A stretch of DNA of 64,000 nt from Elusimicrobiota bacterium (GTDB lineage: Bacteria; Elusimicrobiota; Elusimicrobia; UBA1565; UBA9628). The stretch covers positions 3,738,951-3,802,950 of the forward strand of contig CP096137.1 in assembly GCA_023213235.1 (NCBI GenBank), given 5' to 3'. Made by a program: the position numbers and the translations under genes. The notes beneath the pieces are model-generated. The model had not been told where the DNA came from and searched no databases. It saw only the letters and a program-made list of their open reading frames with translations. Positions 46,588-55,512 of this stretch are shown here, in pieces; the first letter of the stretch is position 1, and each line of letters begins with the position of its first letter.

Positions 46588-46788
46588 ATGAACATCATGA
46601 TGGTCGCCGCCGCAGGTCACCAGGGCATACATCCGGCCTTGCCGGCCAACGAAGCGATGCTTTTCACCCTCTTCCTGGCGGTCGCCGGGCTGATGCTGCT
46701 GACCGCCGCCGCGCTGATGGTCCGCCACGAGGCGCCGTGCCGCGCGGTCCGCTACGCGCGGTCACACCGACGCACGAACGGCCTTTAG
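46588..46788 (+). CDS. Small membrane protein
   Basis: 66 residues with ribosome site ACAGGAGCAC. One membrane helix (AMLFTLFLAVAGLMLLTAAALMV) and a basic C-terminus. The frame is open to RNase R upstream only because of the missing base there. Its 3' end overlaps the convergent umuC end by 27 bases. Confidence 0.45.
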   Translation: MNIMMVAAAGHQGIHPALPANEAMLFTLFLAVAGLMLLTAAALMVRHEAPCRAVRYARSHRRTNGL

Positions 46789-48011
46789 GTCCTCCCAGCG
46801 CGTCGTCCAGCAGGGAGACTGGGTCTCGCAGCGCGAGCCCCAGGCCGTCGAGGCCTTCTCGCCGGCCCAGCGCAGGGACCCCGCGCCGAGCGAGGCGTTG
46901 AGCCCGTCGACCGCGCGCGACAGGCGCCCCGCCCTCTCCGCGCGGCCGTCGTCGAAGAACTCGGCCTGCGGAACGTCGGAGGCCTCGAGGCCGCCGAGCA
47001 CGATTCCGGCCTTCTTGTAGGCCCGCCCCTCGACGAACAGACGCTCCGCGAGCCCCTTCGCCGCCTTGATCAAGGACGGCGTGTCGGAGGCGGGGAGATC
47101 TTGACGGAGTCTCCGTCCATGACGGGGCGCTCGTCCTCCCTCCAGCCGAAGTGCACCGAGACGACGCTCGCGCGCAGGCCGTGGCGGCGCGCGCGCTCTC
47201 CCGCGCGCGAGGCGAAGGTCGCCAGGGCCGAGCACAGCGCTTCGATGGAGTAGACCGGCTTGCCGAAGGAGCGCGACACCGTGATCGACTGCCGCTCGGG
47301 CGGCGCCTCGGCCAAGGTCAGGCAGGAGACGCCGCGCAGCTCGTGAGCGAGCTTGAGCGCGCCGACGCCGAGCGTCGAACGGATCAGTCCGTCGTCGGCG
47401 GCGGCGAAGCCCGCGGCGGTCGTGATGCCGTAGGGCGCCAGCCGCAGGGCCGAGCGCTTGGCGATGCCCCAGAGGTGGGTCACCGGCGTATCCTCGAGGG
47501 CCGATAGTCTTTCATATCGCCCGAGCAAAGACAGCACGCCCGGGCCCTTCTTGCCGCGATCGGACGCGAGCTTGGCCAGCGCCTTCGTCGGCGCCAGGCC
47601 GATCGAGACGGGCAGGCCCGTCCACCGGCGGATGTCCTCTCTCATCGCGTAGGCGCGGCGCTCGAGATCGGAGTCGTCGGGAAAGGTCAGGAAGGACTCG
47701 TCGATCGAGTACGCCTCCACGACGGGAGCGTGACGGGCCAAGACCGCGTTGACGCGCCGCGACATGTCGACGTAGAGCTCGTGGTTGGCGGAGATCGAGA
47801 CGATCTTGTGCTCCGCGACGAGCGCCTTCACCTCGAAGAAGGGAACGCCCATGCCCACGCCGAGCGCCTTGGCCTCCTCCGAGCGCGAGATCACGCAGCC
47901 GTCGTTGTTGGACAGCACGATCACGGGCCGCGGCGACTCGAGGTCGGGGCGGAAGACGCGCTCGCAGGAGACGAAGAAGTTGTTGCAGTCGACGAGCGCG
48001 AAGGCGTTCAC
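46762..48011 (-). CDS. umuC: UmuC-like Y-family DNA polymerase (frame break near 47099)
   Basis: GTG start overlapping the umuD stop. Begins [21 protein letters not shown] with the metal-binding Asp, and has [18 protein letters not shown] and [13 protein letters not shown] with the catalytic Asp-Glu. The little-finger region follows. One base is missing in AAGATCTCCCC; repair continues to [21 protein letters not shown] and an end of [12 protein letters not shown], typical of UmuC. About 416 residues. Error-prone translesion polymerase, probably LexA-regulated. Confidence 0.88.
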
Positions 48012-48297
48012 GGCGCGCGCACGACCCAGAGCACGACGCCCCAGACCTCGACGCCGTCGTCCTCGCGCCAGCCCGGGGCAGGCGCCGCGCCGTCATCTCG
48101 CCGCGCGTGACCGCGATGATGACCTTGCCGGGCGCCGGCGGCTCGGCCTTGTCGACGACGAGCAGGTCTCCGTCCTTTATTCCCGCGTCGGGCGCCGAGC
48201 CCTGCGCGCGCATGAAGAACGTCGCGGCGGGCCGCTTGATCAGCCGCTCGTCGAGCTTGAGCCCGACGTCGTCGTAGTCCTCGCTGGCGACGAACAT
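48008..48297 (-). CDS. umuD: UmuD'-like short protein (frame break at 48073-48076)
   Basis: About 97 residues from ATG 48297. Aligns to the UmuD region after the self-cleavage site: [15 protein letters not shown], then [13 protein letters not shown], then, after restoring one C in a run of four, [12 protein letters not shown]. The N-terminal arm and its cleavage site are absent. The catalytic lysine region, GEFTVKKL in E. coli, reads GEMTARRL, and the Ser motif GDSM reads GSAP. It therefore looks like ready-made UmuD' without protease activity. Forms the Pol V complex with UmuC by analogy. Confidence 0.75.
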
Positions 48298-48303
48298 GGC
48301 GTT

Positions 48304-48325
48304 AGTATAGTCGAACACCCGTTCG
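48304..48325 (-). promoter_or_regulatory. LexA (SOS) box and -10 of umuD'C
   Basis: CGAAC-ACCC-GTTCG (48312-48325) fits the CGAACnnnnGTTCG box of Gram-positive-type LexA, unlike the E. coli CTG-N10-CAG box. TATACT (48304-48309 on the minus strand) lies next to it and ends six bases before the umuD ATG. LexA binding would cover the promoter. Confidence 0.8.
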
Positions 48326-48387
48326 AACGCAAGAGCCCGGAAACTATCCTAGTATGCCCGGGTCACATCCGGCGGAGGATCCACCCA

Positions 48388-49806
48388 ATGAAAACGCTCA
48401 ACGTCCTGCTCGCGCTCGTGCTCGCCGTGCCGGCCTCGGCCCTCGAGGTCACGGTGTACAACTCGAACCTCGGCCTCGTGAAGGAGACGCGCCCGTTCAC
48501 GCTCAAGAACGGCGTCAACTCCGTCTCCGTCGTCGACGTCGCCGCGCAGATCGACCCGACCTCGGTCCACTTCAAGTCGCTGACCGCGCCCGACGCGGTG
48601 TCCGTGCTCGAGCAGGACTTCCGCTACGACCTCATCAGCCAGGAGAAGCTGCTGCAGCGCTACCTCGGCAAGGAGATCGAGCTCCAGCGCTACGGCATGA
48701 GCGGCGAGAAGAAGGAGCTCATCAAGGGCGTCCTGCTCGCCTCCTCCGGCGGGCGCATCCTGCGCGTCGGCGACAAGCTCGTCTTGAACCCGCAGGGCGA
48801 GGCGATCCTGCCGGAGCTGCCCGAGGGCCTCCTGACGAAGCCGACGTTGATGTGGCAGCTCAACTCGCGCAAGGCGGGAGACCACACGGGCGAGATCTCG
48901 TATCTGACGGGCGGCCTGTCGTGGAACGCCGACTACGTGCTCGTCGTCGACAAGGACGACGCGAAGGCCGACTTGAACGCGTGGGTCACGGTCGCGAACA
49001 ATTCCGGCGCGACCTACAAGGACGCCAAGCTCAAGCTCGTCGCCGGCGACGTGCACCGCGCGCCGGTGCCCCAGCTGCGCGGGCGCGGCAACTACATGGC
49101 GAAGATGTCGATGGCCGCCGAGGCCTCGGCCGACGGCATGACGGAGAAGAGCTTCTTCGAGTACCACCTCTACAGCCTGGGGCGGCTGACGACGCTGGCC
49201 GACAACTCCTCGAAGCAGGTGGAGATGGCGTCCGCGGCGAACGTGCCCGTGCGCAAGCTGTTCACCTACGACGGCGCGCAGGGCGTGCAGTGGACCTACT
49301 GGGGCGACTCGGGCTACTGGGATCCGAGCTACGGCCTCGGCGACCCGAACAAGAAGGTCTCCGTGTACTTCGAGTTCGAGAACCGCAAGCAGAACAACCT
49401 GGGCATCCCGCTGCCGAAGGGCCGCGTGCGCGTCTACAAAAAGGACGACGACGGTTCGCTCCAGCTGGCCGGCGAGGACGCCATCGACCACACGCCCAAG
49501 GACGAGAAGGTGCGCGTGAAGATGGGCGAGGCGTTCGACGTCGTCGGCGAACGCAAGCGCACGAACTACAACTCCGAGCTCAAGAGCCGCCGCTTCGAGG
49601 AGACCTTCGAGATCAAGCTGCGCAACCACAAGGACGCCGACGCGACGGTCACCGTCGTCGAGCATCTCTACCGCTGGACGAACTGGAAGATCGTCGACTC
49701 GTCGGCGAAGTGGACGAAGAAGGACGCGCAGACGATCGAGTTCGAGGTCCCCGTCAAGAAGGACGGCGAGGCCGTCGTGACCTACACGGTGCGCTACACC
49801 TGGTAG
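48388..49806 (+). CDS. DUF4139 family secreted protein
   Basis: 472 residues, signal peptide MKTLNVLLALVLAVPASA. VTVYNSNLGLVKETRPFTLKNGVNSVSVVDV at the N-terminus and LSWNADYVLVVDK mid-protein are typical of the DUF4139 all-beta family. Function unknown, usually extracytoplasmic. Ribosome site GGCGGAGGATCC precedes the ATG. A strong terminator follows. Confidence 0.8.
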   Translation: MKTLNVLLALVLAVPASALEVTVYNSNLGLVKETRPFTLKNGVNSVSVVDVAAQIDPTSVHFKSLTAPDAVSVLEQDFRYDLISQEKLLQRYLGKEIELQRYGMSGEKKELIKGVLLASSGGRILRVGDKLVLNPQGEAILPELPEGLLTKPTLMWQLNSRKAGDHTGEISYLTGGLSWNADYVLVVDKDDAKADLNAWVTVANNSGATYKDAKLKLVAGDVHRAPVPQLRGRGNYMAKMSMAAEASADGMTEKSFFEYHLYSLGRLTTLADNSSKQVEMASAANVPVRKLFTYDGAQGVQWTYWGDSGYWDPSYGLGDPNKKVSVYFEFENRKQNNLGIPLPKGRVRVYKKDDDGSLQLAGEDAIDHTPKDEKVRVKMGEAFDVVGERKRTNYNSELKSRRFEETFEIKLRNHKDADATVTVVEHLYRWTNWKIVDSSAKWTKKDAQTIEFEVPVKKDGEAVVTYTVRYTW

Positions 49807-49822
49807 GACGTCCGGAAAGAAG

Positions 49823-49857
49823 AAGGCCCGGCGCGTGAGCGCCGGGCCTTTCTTATT
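49823..49857 (+). terminator. Intrinsic terminator
   Basis: AAGGCCCGGCGC-GTGA-GCGCCGGGCCTT with TTCTTATTT after it: a perfect 12-bp stem and T-rich tail, directly after the DUF4139 gene. Confidence 0.9.
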
Positions 49858-49869
49858 TACGGAAGAGGC

Positions 49870-50412
49870 TTAGTACGCGCCGATCTCGCGCTCGAGGTCG
49901 TTCTCGGGCAGGCTGACGTGGCGGCCGGTGCGGATCGGGCCGCGCGCGATCTCCTGCTCCTTGCGGTCGGCCGAGCGGCGGGAGCCGTCGAAGAGCTCGT
50001 CGGCGCGCTCGCGCTGGACGATCGGATCCTTCACGGCCGAGCTGTCGGCCTTCGAGGCCGCGCCGAGCTGCAGCGTCAGCGCCGACGGGTGGATCGCGGA
50101 AGGAAGCGAGGCCGGGATCGCCGGGTAGGCGTTCGGCAGGGCCAGCGGGCGGGCGACGATCGCCTCGGAGACGGGCAGAGGCGAGATCGCGACCGAGGCC
50201 GAGAGGGCCGGGGCGAGCGTGACGGCGACGGTGGGCGTCAGCAGCGGCGCGGGCAGGCTGATGCGCGGGCTGATCACGCCGCCGGAGAGCGGGCCGGGAA
50301 GGTTGACCGGATTGCCGATGTAGATGCTGCCGCGGCCGCCGGGAAGATTGGTGACGACCTGGGCCGAGGCCGGGGTCGCGAGCACGAGGAGAGCGAGGAT
50401 CGTCTTGTTCAT
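49870..50412 (-). CDS. Secreted Ala/Pro-rich low-complexity protein
   Basis: 180 residues, signal peptide MNKTILALLVLATPASAQ. The middle is Ala/Pro/Leu/Ser-rich without predicted fold; the C-terminus (about 115-180) is charged (DPIVQRERADELFDGSRRSADRKEQE). Same style as several secreted proteins here. Role unknown. Confidence 0.5.
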   Translation of the reverse strand: MNKTILALLVLATPASAQVVTNLPGGRGSIYIGNPVNLPGPLSGGVISPRISLPAPLLTPTVAVTLAPALSASVAISPLPVSEAIVARPLALPNAYPAIPASLPSAIHPSALTLQLGAASKADSSAVKDPIVQRERADELFDGSRRSADRKEQEIARGPIRTGRHVSLPENDLEREIGAY

Positions 50413-50506
50413 TGCCTATAGAGTATAGGCGACGGTCCCGTCACGCCCCGATGAGAGCAGTCAACCCCTGTAATTGATGGCGATCAACTAAAAAAACACA
50501 ACAAAA

Positions 50507-50965
50507 TTAAAACAAAGCCGTATCGGCCACGATCGTGACGGGGCCGTCGTTGACGGAGTGCACCGCCATCGAGGCGCCGAACTCGCCGGCGCGCACCGTG
50601 AGGCCGCTCGCCGCCAGCAGGTCGGCGAACCTCGCGCACAGCGGCGCGGCCAGCTCCGGGCGCGCGGCGCCGCCGAAGTCGGGGCGGCGGCCGCCCTTGA
50701 GCTCGGCGAACAAGGTGAACTGCGAGACGACGAGCAGCTCGCCCTTGAGGTCGGAGACGGACTTGTCGAATTTTCCGTCCGCGTTTGAAAAAATGCGGAG
50801 CGCGAGGATCTTGTCGGCGAGCTTCTTGGCGGCGGCCTCGTCGTCGCCGGGCGCCACGCCGAGCAGGACGAGCAGTCCGGGCCCGATGGCGCGCGTCTCG
50901 CCGGCGCGCGCGCCGTCGCGCACGGCCACCGAAGCGGACAGGACTCGCGTGATGACGGCTCTCAT
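50507..50965 (-). CDS. dtd: D-aminoacyl-tRNA deacylase
   Basis: 152 residues. MRAVITRVLSASVAV start, catalytic VSQFTLF and the Gly-Pro motif SVNDGPVTI are diagnostic of DTD. Removes D-amino acids from mischarged tRNA. Divergent from thpR with an 18-base gap. Confidence 0.92.
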   Translation of the reverse strand: MRAVITRVLSASVAVRDGARAGETRAIGPGLLVLLGVAPGDDEAAAKKLADKILALRIFSNADGKFDKSVSDLKGELLVVSQFTLFAELKGGRRPDFGGAARPELAAPLCARFADLLAASGLTVRAGEFGASMAVHSVNDGPVTIVADTALF

Positions 50966-50983
50966 AGCTATAGTTTATCTCTT

Positions 50984-51517
50984 ATGAGATTGTTCATCGC
51001 GGTCGCCGCCGACGAGGAGGTCAAGGCCGCCGCCGCCGAGGCCGTCGCCCGCCTGCGCCGCGCCGGCGGCTCCTTCCGCTGGGTCGACCCGCGCGACATG
51101 CACGTGACCCTGCGCTACTTCGGGCCGACGCCCGAGGAGAAGCTGCCCGAGGTGATCGCGATCATGAAGGCCGCGGCCGCCAAGACCAAGCCCTTCGAGC
51201 TCGTCTACTCCGCCGTCTCGGCATTCGACACGCCGCAGGAGTCCCGCGTCGTCTGGCTCGGGGTCTCCGAGGGCAAAGAGCCGCTCGAGGCCGCCGCCGC
51301 CCTCGTCGGGCGCGACGAGCCGCGCCCCTACACGCCGCACATGACGCTCGGCCGCAACCGCCAAGCCTCCGCGCCGCCGGAGTTCGTGGCCGCGCTCGCC
51401 GCCGAGCCCGTCCTGGAGCTGCGCCGCCCCGTCGCCAAGCTCAGCCTCTACGCCAGCAAGCCCGCCCCTTTCGGCCACGCCTACGAAATCCTCGAAGAAG
51501 CCGATCTCACCGGCTAG
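50984..51517 (+). CDS. thpR: RNA 2',3'-cyclic phosphodiesterase
   Basis: 177 residues, 2H phosphoesterase. The two H-x-T/S-x motifs are MHVTLRYFG (about 43-51) and HMTLGR (about 119-124). Family opens 2',3'-cyclic phosphate RNA ends (LigT/ThpR). Starts MRLFIAV as usual. Its TAG lies inside the 47-bp repeat at 51514. Confidence 0.9.
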   Translation: MRLFIAVAADEEVKAAAAEAVARLRRAGGSFRWVDPRDMHVTLRYFGPTPEEKLPEVIAIMKAAAAKTKPFELVYSAVSAFDTPQESRVVWLGVSEGKEPLEAAAALVGRDEPRPYTPHMTLGRNRQASAPPEFVAALAAEPVLELRRPVAKLSLYASKPAPFGHAYEILEEADLTG

Positions 51518-51560
51518 TGCCAGGCACGTACATTCCGTAAATTCTCAGGGCCAGGCCCCA
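51514..51560 (+). repeat. 47-bp repeat, left copy of inverted pair
   Basis: Starts CTAGTGCCAGGCACG and ends GGCCAGGCCCCA. Its reverse complement occurs at 52627-52673 with one mismatch. Contains the thpR stop codon and a GTGCC/GGCAC hairpin. Confidence 0.9.
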
Positions 51561-51574
51561 ACTTTCCGAAGTTT

Positions 51575-52513
51575 CTAGTCGGGCGAGTAGCGCTTCTGGA
51601 AGGCGCGCGCGCGGCGGATCGCGTTGCGCGCGTAGCGGCGGGCCGAGGCGAGTCTCGCCGGGCTCGAGAAGATCGCGAGGTCACGGCGCGCCCAGGCGAT
51701 GAGCCGGTCGGCCGTCTGCAACTTCGAGTCGATCGGTGCGAGCGCGTCCTGGCGAAAATTCTCGAGCTCGGAAGGAGCGTGGCCGAGATTCGTCATGCGC
51801 TCGAGAGTCGCGGCCCGCTCGGCGCGCTTGGCCGCGAGCGCCGCGCGCGAGGCCTCCGCCTGGAACAGCTGCTTCTCGAGACGGAAGCGGTAAGCCAGAG
51901 AGCGCGTGCGCCACATCGCGGCGTCCTCGGGGTACTCCTTCCTCAGGAACTCCATGAACGGCTCGAGCCCTTGCTTGAAGGCGGCCGCCGCGCGCTTGTC
52001 GTAGGGCCGGGTCGGCTTCTGTCCGAGCTCCCGGTCGACGCGGAAGTCGACGACGTAGGCGTCGAGCTCGGCCTCGAGTAGGTCGGAGGGGATGTCGGCT
52101 TGAGCCTGCAGCATGTGCCGCAGCTCGTGGATCAGGGTGGCGACGTTGGCGCGCGGGTCGCGGGACAAATCTTTGCGCCTCAGGCTGAGAATACCCCAGT
52201 CGATGTTCCAGGTGCCGCTCTCGGCCATCTTCACGACCTCGACGACGACGGGGCGGCCGCGTTGTTCCGCGGCCTTGGCCGCCTCGGCGAGAACGGCGAC
52301 CGCCGTCGGCGAGGCCTGGGCGGCGTTGACGACGCGCGCGAGCATGACCGCGTCGGCGGGATTGGCGACGCTCAAGTACGGCGGCAGCGCGGAGATGTAC
52401 GGACCGGCGGCGCCGACGGACGAGGCGGGAAGGCCGGGGATTCCGGCGGGCGAGCGCGCGACGCCGCACCAGGCGGGAGCGGCGAGCAGGAGAGCGGCGG
52501 CGAAGACGAGCAT
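51575..52513 (-). CDS. Secreted gluzincin-like metallopeptidase candidate
   Basis: 312 residues, signal peptide ending AAPAWCG. TLIHELRHMLQ (HExxH) followed 16-20 residues later by LLEAELDAY gives a plausible zinc site with a Glu third ligand. The C-terminal part is helical and Arg/Ala-rich. Lies between the two inverted 47-bp repeats. TAGAAT ends six bases before the ATG. Confidence 0.55.
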   Translation of the reverse strand: MLVFAAALLLAAPAWCGVARSPAGIPGLPASSVGAAGPYISALPPYLSVANPADAVMLARVVNAAQASPTAVAVLAEAAKAAEQRGRPVVVEVVKMAESGTWNIDWGILSLRRKDLSRDPRANVATLIHELRHMLQAQADIPSDLLEAELDAYVVDFRVDRELGQKPTRPYDKRAAAAFKQGLEPFMEFLRKEYPEDAAMWRTRSLAYRFRLEKQLFQAEASRAALAAKRAERAATLERMTNLGHAPSELENFRQDALAPIDSKLQTADRLIAWARRDLAIFSSPARLASARRYARNAIRRARAFQKRYSPD

Positions 52514-52626
52514 GAGCTGATTCTAGCGAGGAGCGGGGCGGGACGAGGCGGGGGAGAAGGGCCTTTTCTCGTCGGCAGACGGCCTGGACCAAACCGGGAC
52601 CGAGGACCTACGAATCGTTAAAATCG

Positions 52627-52673
52627 TGGGGCCAGGCCCTGAGAATTTACGGAATGTACGTGCCTGGCACTAG
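52627..52673 (-). repeat. 47-bp repeat, right copy of inverted pair
   Basis: Reverse complement of 51514-51560 with one difference. Contains the stop codon of the gene ending at 52670. With its mate it flanks the metallopeptidase gene. Confidence 0.9.
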
Positions 52674-55410
52674 AAGGACTCGTATTGGGGCTTCCAGAGG
52701 CGGGAGAAGCCGATCGAGACGCCGAGGGTGGTCGTGTAGCCCCAGGTGGGGCGCGTCTTGAGCTGGAACCAGTAGAAGTCGAAATAGGGAGCGACCGAGA
52801 GGTAGCGGCGGATCGGCACGCGGAGTTTGATGTTGAAGTCGCCTTCCATGCGCAGGTCGCCCGCGGTGTCCTGCTTGGTCAGGAAGAAGTAGTTGTTCCA
52901 CAGCTCGCCGTGGACGACGGCCTTCGACGGGCCGATCTCCTTGGAGTACACCGAGCGCAGGCGGATACCGGTCTGGGTGTTCGGCGGCTCGCGGCCGAGG
53001 TCGCGCTTGACGATGCCGGCGAGCTCGAGGGAGCGGATGAAGGTGCCGTCGAAAAACTCGACGCCGGGGAAGAGGGAGTAGGTCTGCTTGCGGCGCAGGC
53101 CGGGCGCGGACTCGAACTCGCCGTCGTACTGGAAGCCGACCGAGGGACCGTAGGAGCGCGCGAACCACTCGGGCTTGATGCCGCCCGCGCGCCGCGTGGC
53201 GAGGGTCAGGAGCATGATGCGGTTCGAGGCGAGGTTGACCGTCGCGGGCGCGCCGCGCGGCTCGATGCGGCTCTTCGCGTACTCGGCCTCGGCGGTGTTC
53301 TTCCACTTGAACTCGCTCTTCAGGTACTCGGCGTCGGCCTTGAACACGCCGCCGACGAGAAGCTCGTTGAAGCCCTGCACGCGCGAGTTGGGGACGGGAT
53401 CGAAGTCCTCGTTGCGCACGACCTTGGTCTGGCGCAGGTTCAGCCCGACGTCGCGGAAGTTCAGGCGCCACAGGCCGGGCTCGCTGAGCGGCAGGCCGGA
53501 CATCCAGGCGTGGTAGTCGGCCGGCGGCGTGCGGCCCGCCCGGGCGCGCAGCTCGGCGATGACGACGTCGTTGACCGTCGACGCGCCGGGCGCGGGCTCG
53601 TAAGGCTCGGGCAGGTCGAGCGCCTCGGCCGTCGCGAGCGAGGTCGCGACGCGGTAGGTTCCCGCCGCGTCGAGCGGGGCGCCGCGCACGCGCTTCTTGC
53701 CGTCGACGCCGCCGACCACGAAGCGCGGACGGCCGGTCAAAGTCGAGCCGGCGGCTTCGCGGCGGACCTGCTCGTCGGCCTCGTCGATCAGCGCCTTGAG
53801 CCGGTCGCCTTTGAGCGCCACGACGACGGCCGGCGACGGCGGCGCCATCCAGTCGCGCACGTAGGACTCGCGGATCTCGCCGACGCTTTGCACGCCGAGC
53901 GCCGGGGCGAGCAGGACGCCGGCCTCGGCCTTCGAGCGCTCCGAGAGCAGCGAGGCCCCGAGCTTCCAGAAGTCGCGCGGCTCGTAGGTCTGGAAGCCGC
54001 GGGCGCGCTCCTCCGCCTTGAACACGGCGCGCGCGTCGGGCAGCAGGGCGGGGATCGTCGAGCTCAAGACCTCGAACGCCTCGAAGGACGCCTCGGGATA
54101 GCCCTCGGCGGGATTGATCGAGTCGTCGAGCAGGACGGCGGTCTGGACGACGCGCCAGTCGACGCGCTCGCCGTCGGGCGTGCGCCCCACGTCGACGAAG
54201 TTCAGCGCGGGCGTGTAGGCGCGCACCGGGGGAAGGCGTTGGCGAAGACGGGCCGGTCGTCCTGTTCGACGATCGTCGACGGCAGCGAGGTCAAGGTCAG
54301 GTACGGCGTGTTGTCGCCGAGCACGAGGTCGAGGCCGCGGCCGCTCGTGCTCAGGCGCGCGGAGTCCGCGGTGCCCGCCAGCGCGACGACGATGTCGGCC
54401 TCGGCGCGCAGGCGCGGGATCAGCGGCTCGAGCGCGGCGATCGGGTCGAGGACCTTGAACGCGGCCAGGCCGGCGCCCTTGAGCAGCCGCTGGGTCCACT
54501 GCGGCGTGAGGGCGACGACGGCCACGCGGGTTCCCGAGGCCTCGAACACGGCGTAGGGCGGGAGCACCGTGACCGACGGCGCCGTCGAGTAGACGAGGTT
54601 CGCCGAGAGCCAGCGCACGCCGTCCGGCTTTTCGGCCGCGTAGGCGGTCAGTTCCTTCCAGTGCGCGAGCTCGAACTCGTTGACCGCGGAGTATTTGAGG
54701 CCGGCGCGCTCGAGCGCGGCGAGCACCTCGCGGCCGGGGGCGTCGGAGTAAGGGCTGCCGAAAGACAGCCCGCGCGCCAGGCCCGTGAACGGCCGGCGCT
54801 CGCGCTCGGCCTCGGCGGCGGCGCCGAGGCGCCCGAGGCCGCCGAACGTGCGCCCGACGACGGCGACCGCGGCGTCTTGGCCCTTCCAGCGAAGGCGGTA
54901 GTAGCCGGCCAGCCCGGAGCGCACCCGCCCCGTCGCCGGCCGCTCGAGGCGCGCGCGAAGATGGAGGAGGGTCTCCCCGTCGGGGCCGGTCGTCGCGGCG
55001 AACTCGGCCTCGGCGGGGGAGAGGCGCACGGAGTCGGGGATGCGGAAGGTCTTGGAGTCGGCGGCCGCGGCGCGCAGCGCCTCGACGAGGTCCGGCACGT
55101 CGGGGAAGACGAAGACGACCTCGGAGTCCCCCTCGAGGGCCGCGGCCGAGGACGTGTCGGCCGCCGGGGCGCCGGGACCCGGCGGCAGGCGGAAGCGGTA
55201 GTCGGAGCCGCCGAAGTAGACGGGCACGTTCTCGACGTCGATGAGAGCGGCGTCCTTGCCCGCCTCGCGCAGCACCCGCTCGAGCGGCTGGGCCAAGGTG
55301 AGGTTCGTGCGCGTCGGCGAGTCCTCGATCAGCGCCAGCCGCACGGGCGGCGCGTCGGCGGCGTGGGCCGATGAGACGAGCAGTGCGGCGATGAGGAGGA
55401 GGGGTCTCAT
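52670..55410 (-). CDS. 5'-nucleotidase-like pseudoenzyme fused to a beta-barrel (frame break near 54230)
   Basis: About 913 residues after restoring one C in a run of five. Signal peptide MRPLLLIAALLVSSAHA. The N-terminal 400 residues follow the metallophosphatase plan of UshA, but the GNHE motif reads VNEFE and GGHSH reads LGDNT, so metal ligands appear lost. Next comes a 5'-nucleotidase C-terminal domain (DGKKRVRGAPLDAAGTYRVATS). The last about 280 residues alternate like an outer-membrane barrel and end in an aromatic residue (YESF). Possibly a surface binding protein. TATAAC lies nine bases before the ATG. Confidence 0.65.
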
Positions 55411-55425
55411 GCGGGCGCCGTTATA

Positions 55426-55504
55426 GGGTGTCAGGCCTAACGATTAACGATTCTCCTAAATTCGAGCGCAGAGGGAGAATCGTTAATCGTTAGGCCTGAC
55501 ACCC
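55426..55504. repeat. REP-like palindromic element, copy 2
   Basis: Perfect 31-base arms (55426-55456 and 55474-55504) around a 17-base loop. The arms begin GGGTGTCAGGCCTAACG and match copy 1 at 44441 apart from compensating changes (AACAATT versus AACGATT on both arms). Lies between two leftward genes. Confidence 0.92.
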
Positions 55505-55512
55505 TGTAACGA

